Shown: positions 29,880 to 30,794 of the stretch, in pieces
Numbering within the stretch: the stretch's first letter is position 1
Layout of the letters: every line of letters starts with the position of its first letter
NCBI GenBank assembly: GCA_002426755.1
Contig: DINI01000030.1
Coordinates: forward strand, 108,713 to 139,506
Direction of reading: 5' to 3'
DNA length: 30,794 bases
Origin: Flavobacteriaceae bacterium UBA5544
Lineage (GTDB): Bacteria; Bacteroidota; Bacteroidia; Flavobacteriales; Flavobacteriaceae
Notes under the pieces: generated by a model
Database searches by the model: none
Seen by the model: the letters and a program-made list of their open reading frames with translations, nothing else
Told to the model about the DNA's origin: nothing
Position numbers and translations under genes: made by a program

Positions 29880-30794
29880 TTATTTGGTTGCAACGTAGAT
29901 TGGGCCTGCAAAAGGTTTTAATCCACTATCTTTTAGGTTTATGATATAATAATAGGTTCCTGTTGGTACTTTGTCATTATTTCCGATTGAGGCTTTAGAA
30001 GCAAATCCATTCCAATCATTTTGATAGTTGAAATTCTCGTAGATTTTTGCTCCCCAACGGTTGAATATTTGCAGTTCAACTGTGAATCCACAAGTTTCAA
30101 CACCTGTAATAGTGAAGAATTCATTATATGAATCACCGTTTGGAGTTACTGTTGTTGAAATAATGACATCTTCTTCACCACATGGAAATACAATACAATC
30201 TATAACTGTTATTGTAACTTCATATTCATTAGGACACTGTCCATCAACTAATTCGGTATAATTGAAAACATAGTCTCCAAAATCAGCATTTGATTGGTCA
30301 AATATGCTTCCATTTAACGATGCATTTCCAGAAGTTACAACCCAAGTACCAGAGGTGTCAACATCAACTGGTAATACATCAAATAAATCCAGAGGTGCAA
30401 TATCTTGACATAAATCACTTGCGAGTTGAATCACCGAGCTTTGAACTGTTACATTGATGGTTTGAGTGTATGTATAGCTGTTACAGCCATCATCAACAGT
30501 CCAAGTACGTACAATCTGATAATTTTGATTGATATCACCCACTATTTCTTCAGTAGGACCTTGAACCACTATATCAGTTGAACAAGCGTCTTGGAAAACC
30601 AAGCTTGGGGTTTCCGGAATAGCATCACAATTTACATTGATTATCGGTTCAAAATCGCCAACGATAACTGGAGCAACTGTATCCTCAATTGTGAACATTG
30701 CTATGGTTGTTGCAACGTTTCCACACTCATCAGTAGCTGTAAATGTCACTGTTGCCGAACCAGTGTTCCCGCATAGATTTGTAATTGATGTAAA
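29880..30794 (-). CDS. Large secreted protein with type B T9SS sorting domain, C-terminal part
   Basis: The last 304 residues of a larger protein that runs off the right edge; the reading frame is open to 30794, so the apparent start near 30749 is not real. It contains HYR/Ig-like repeat material (GSATVTFTATDECGN, EDTVAPVI, VNCDAIPETP) with paired cysteines, followed by a type B C-terminal sorting domain (about the last 95 residues: VTPNGDSYNEFF, LQIFNRWGAKIYE, DWNGFA, VPTGTYYYIINLKD). This domain is the gliding-motility-associated C-terminal domain, expected for T9SS export via PorP/SprF. Proteins of this kind are often long adhesins; total length and exact role are unknown. Confidence 0.93.
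   Translation of the reverse strand, partial: FTSITNLCGNTGSATVTFTATDECGNVATTIAMFTIEDTVAPVIVGDFEPIINVNCDAIPETPSLVFQDACSTDIVVQGPTEEIVGDINQNYQIVRTWTVDDGCNSYTYTQTINVTVQSSVIQLASDLCQDIAPLDLFDVLPVDVDTSGTWVVTSGNASLNGSIFDQSNADFGDYVFNYTELVDGQCPNEYEVTITVIDCIVFPCGEEDVIISTTVTPNGDSYNEFFTITGVETCGFTVELQIFNRWGAKIYENFNYQNDWNGFASKASIGNNDKVPTGTYYYIINLKDSGLKPFAGPIYVATK

Noticed and set aside
30747..30749. GTG at 30749 as the start of the type B sorting-domain protein
   Set aside because: The frame stays open to the window end with in-family residues (CGNTGSAT), so the true start lies outside.
30591..30776. Small plus-strand open frame at the right edge
   Set aside because: It is antisense to the secreted repeat protein and only reflects its Cys/Thr-rich codons.

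Overview
The window is typical chromosome of a member of the Flavobacteriaceae (Bacteroidota). The DNA is AT-rich. Several genes belong to type IX secretion (porQ, a PorP/SprF protein, an OmpA/PorE-like protein, a protein with a type B sorting domain). Many exported proteins carry Bacteroidota-style lipoboxes, and the best promoters fit the flavobacterial pattern TTG-N20-23-TAnnTTTG. Genus cannot be fixed from this sequence. I saw no tRNA, rRNA, CRISPR array, insertion sequence or prophage gene.

Layout. 1-1501 (minus): start of lpdA cut by the window edge, a DinB/DUF1572 protein and a lipoprotein MsrB. 1711-6246 (plus): a glucan block, glgB and a GH31 alpha-glucosidase. 6349-9235 (plus): an M48 lipoprotein protease, a UMF1-type MFS transporter and a small lipoprotein. 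9292-12299 (minus): ECF sigma factor, membrane anti-sigma-like protein and two exported repeat proteins (DUF4097-like and DUF2807/GIN), apparently one operon ending in an intrinsic terminator. 12529-16789 (plus): lon, then porQ-cmk with a one-base overlap. 16846-18800 (minus): two unrelated orphan lipoproteins and a BON/LysM protein. 19089-20960 (plus): rpsA with a leader of about 115 nt. 21090-24600 (plus): pyrR-pyrB-(STAS-like)-rnz-pdxH. 24811-26165 (plus): tandemly duplicated CAP-domain lipoproteins, each with related upstream sequence and terminator. 26343-30794 (minus): a large secreted protein with a type B sorting domain (5' end beyond the window), PorP/SprF, OmpA/PorE-like, then an orphan membrane protein.

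How the parts fit. The sigma operon reads as an envelope-response module whose regulator is made together with two probable beta-solenoid surface proteins. The distal minus-strand trio is the usual cargo/PorP/OmpA cluster of type IX secretion, and PorQ is a core component of the same system. pyrR, pyrB and cmk serve pyrimidine nucleotides. The least ordinary items are the sigma/solenoid operon, the CAP duplication with five clustered ATCGAT-centred sites, a compound dyad between msrB and the DinB gene, a terminator-like hairpin inside the first codons of the orphan membrane protein, and a PyrR gene with no room for a leader attenuator. Nothing here clearly amounts to a new defence or mobile system.
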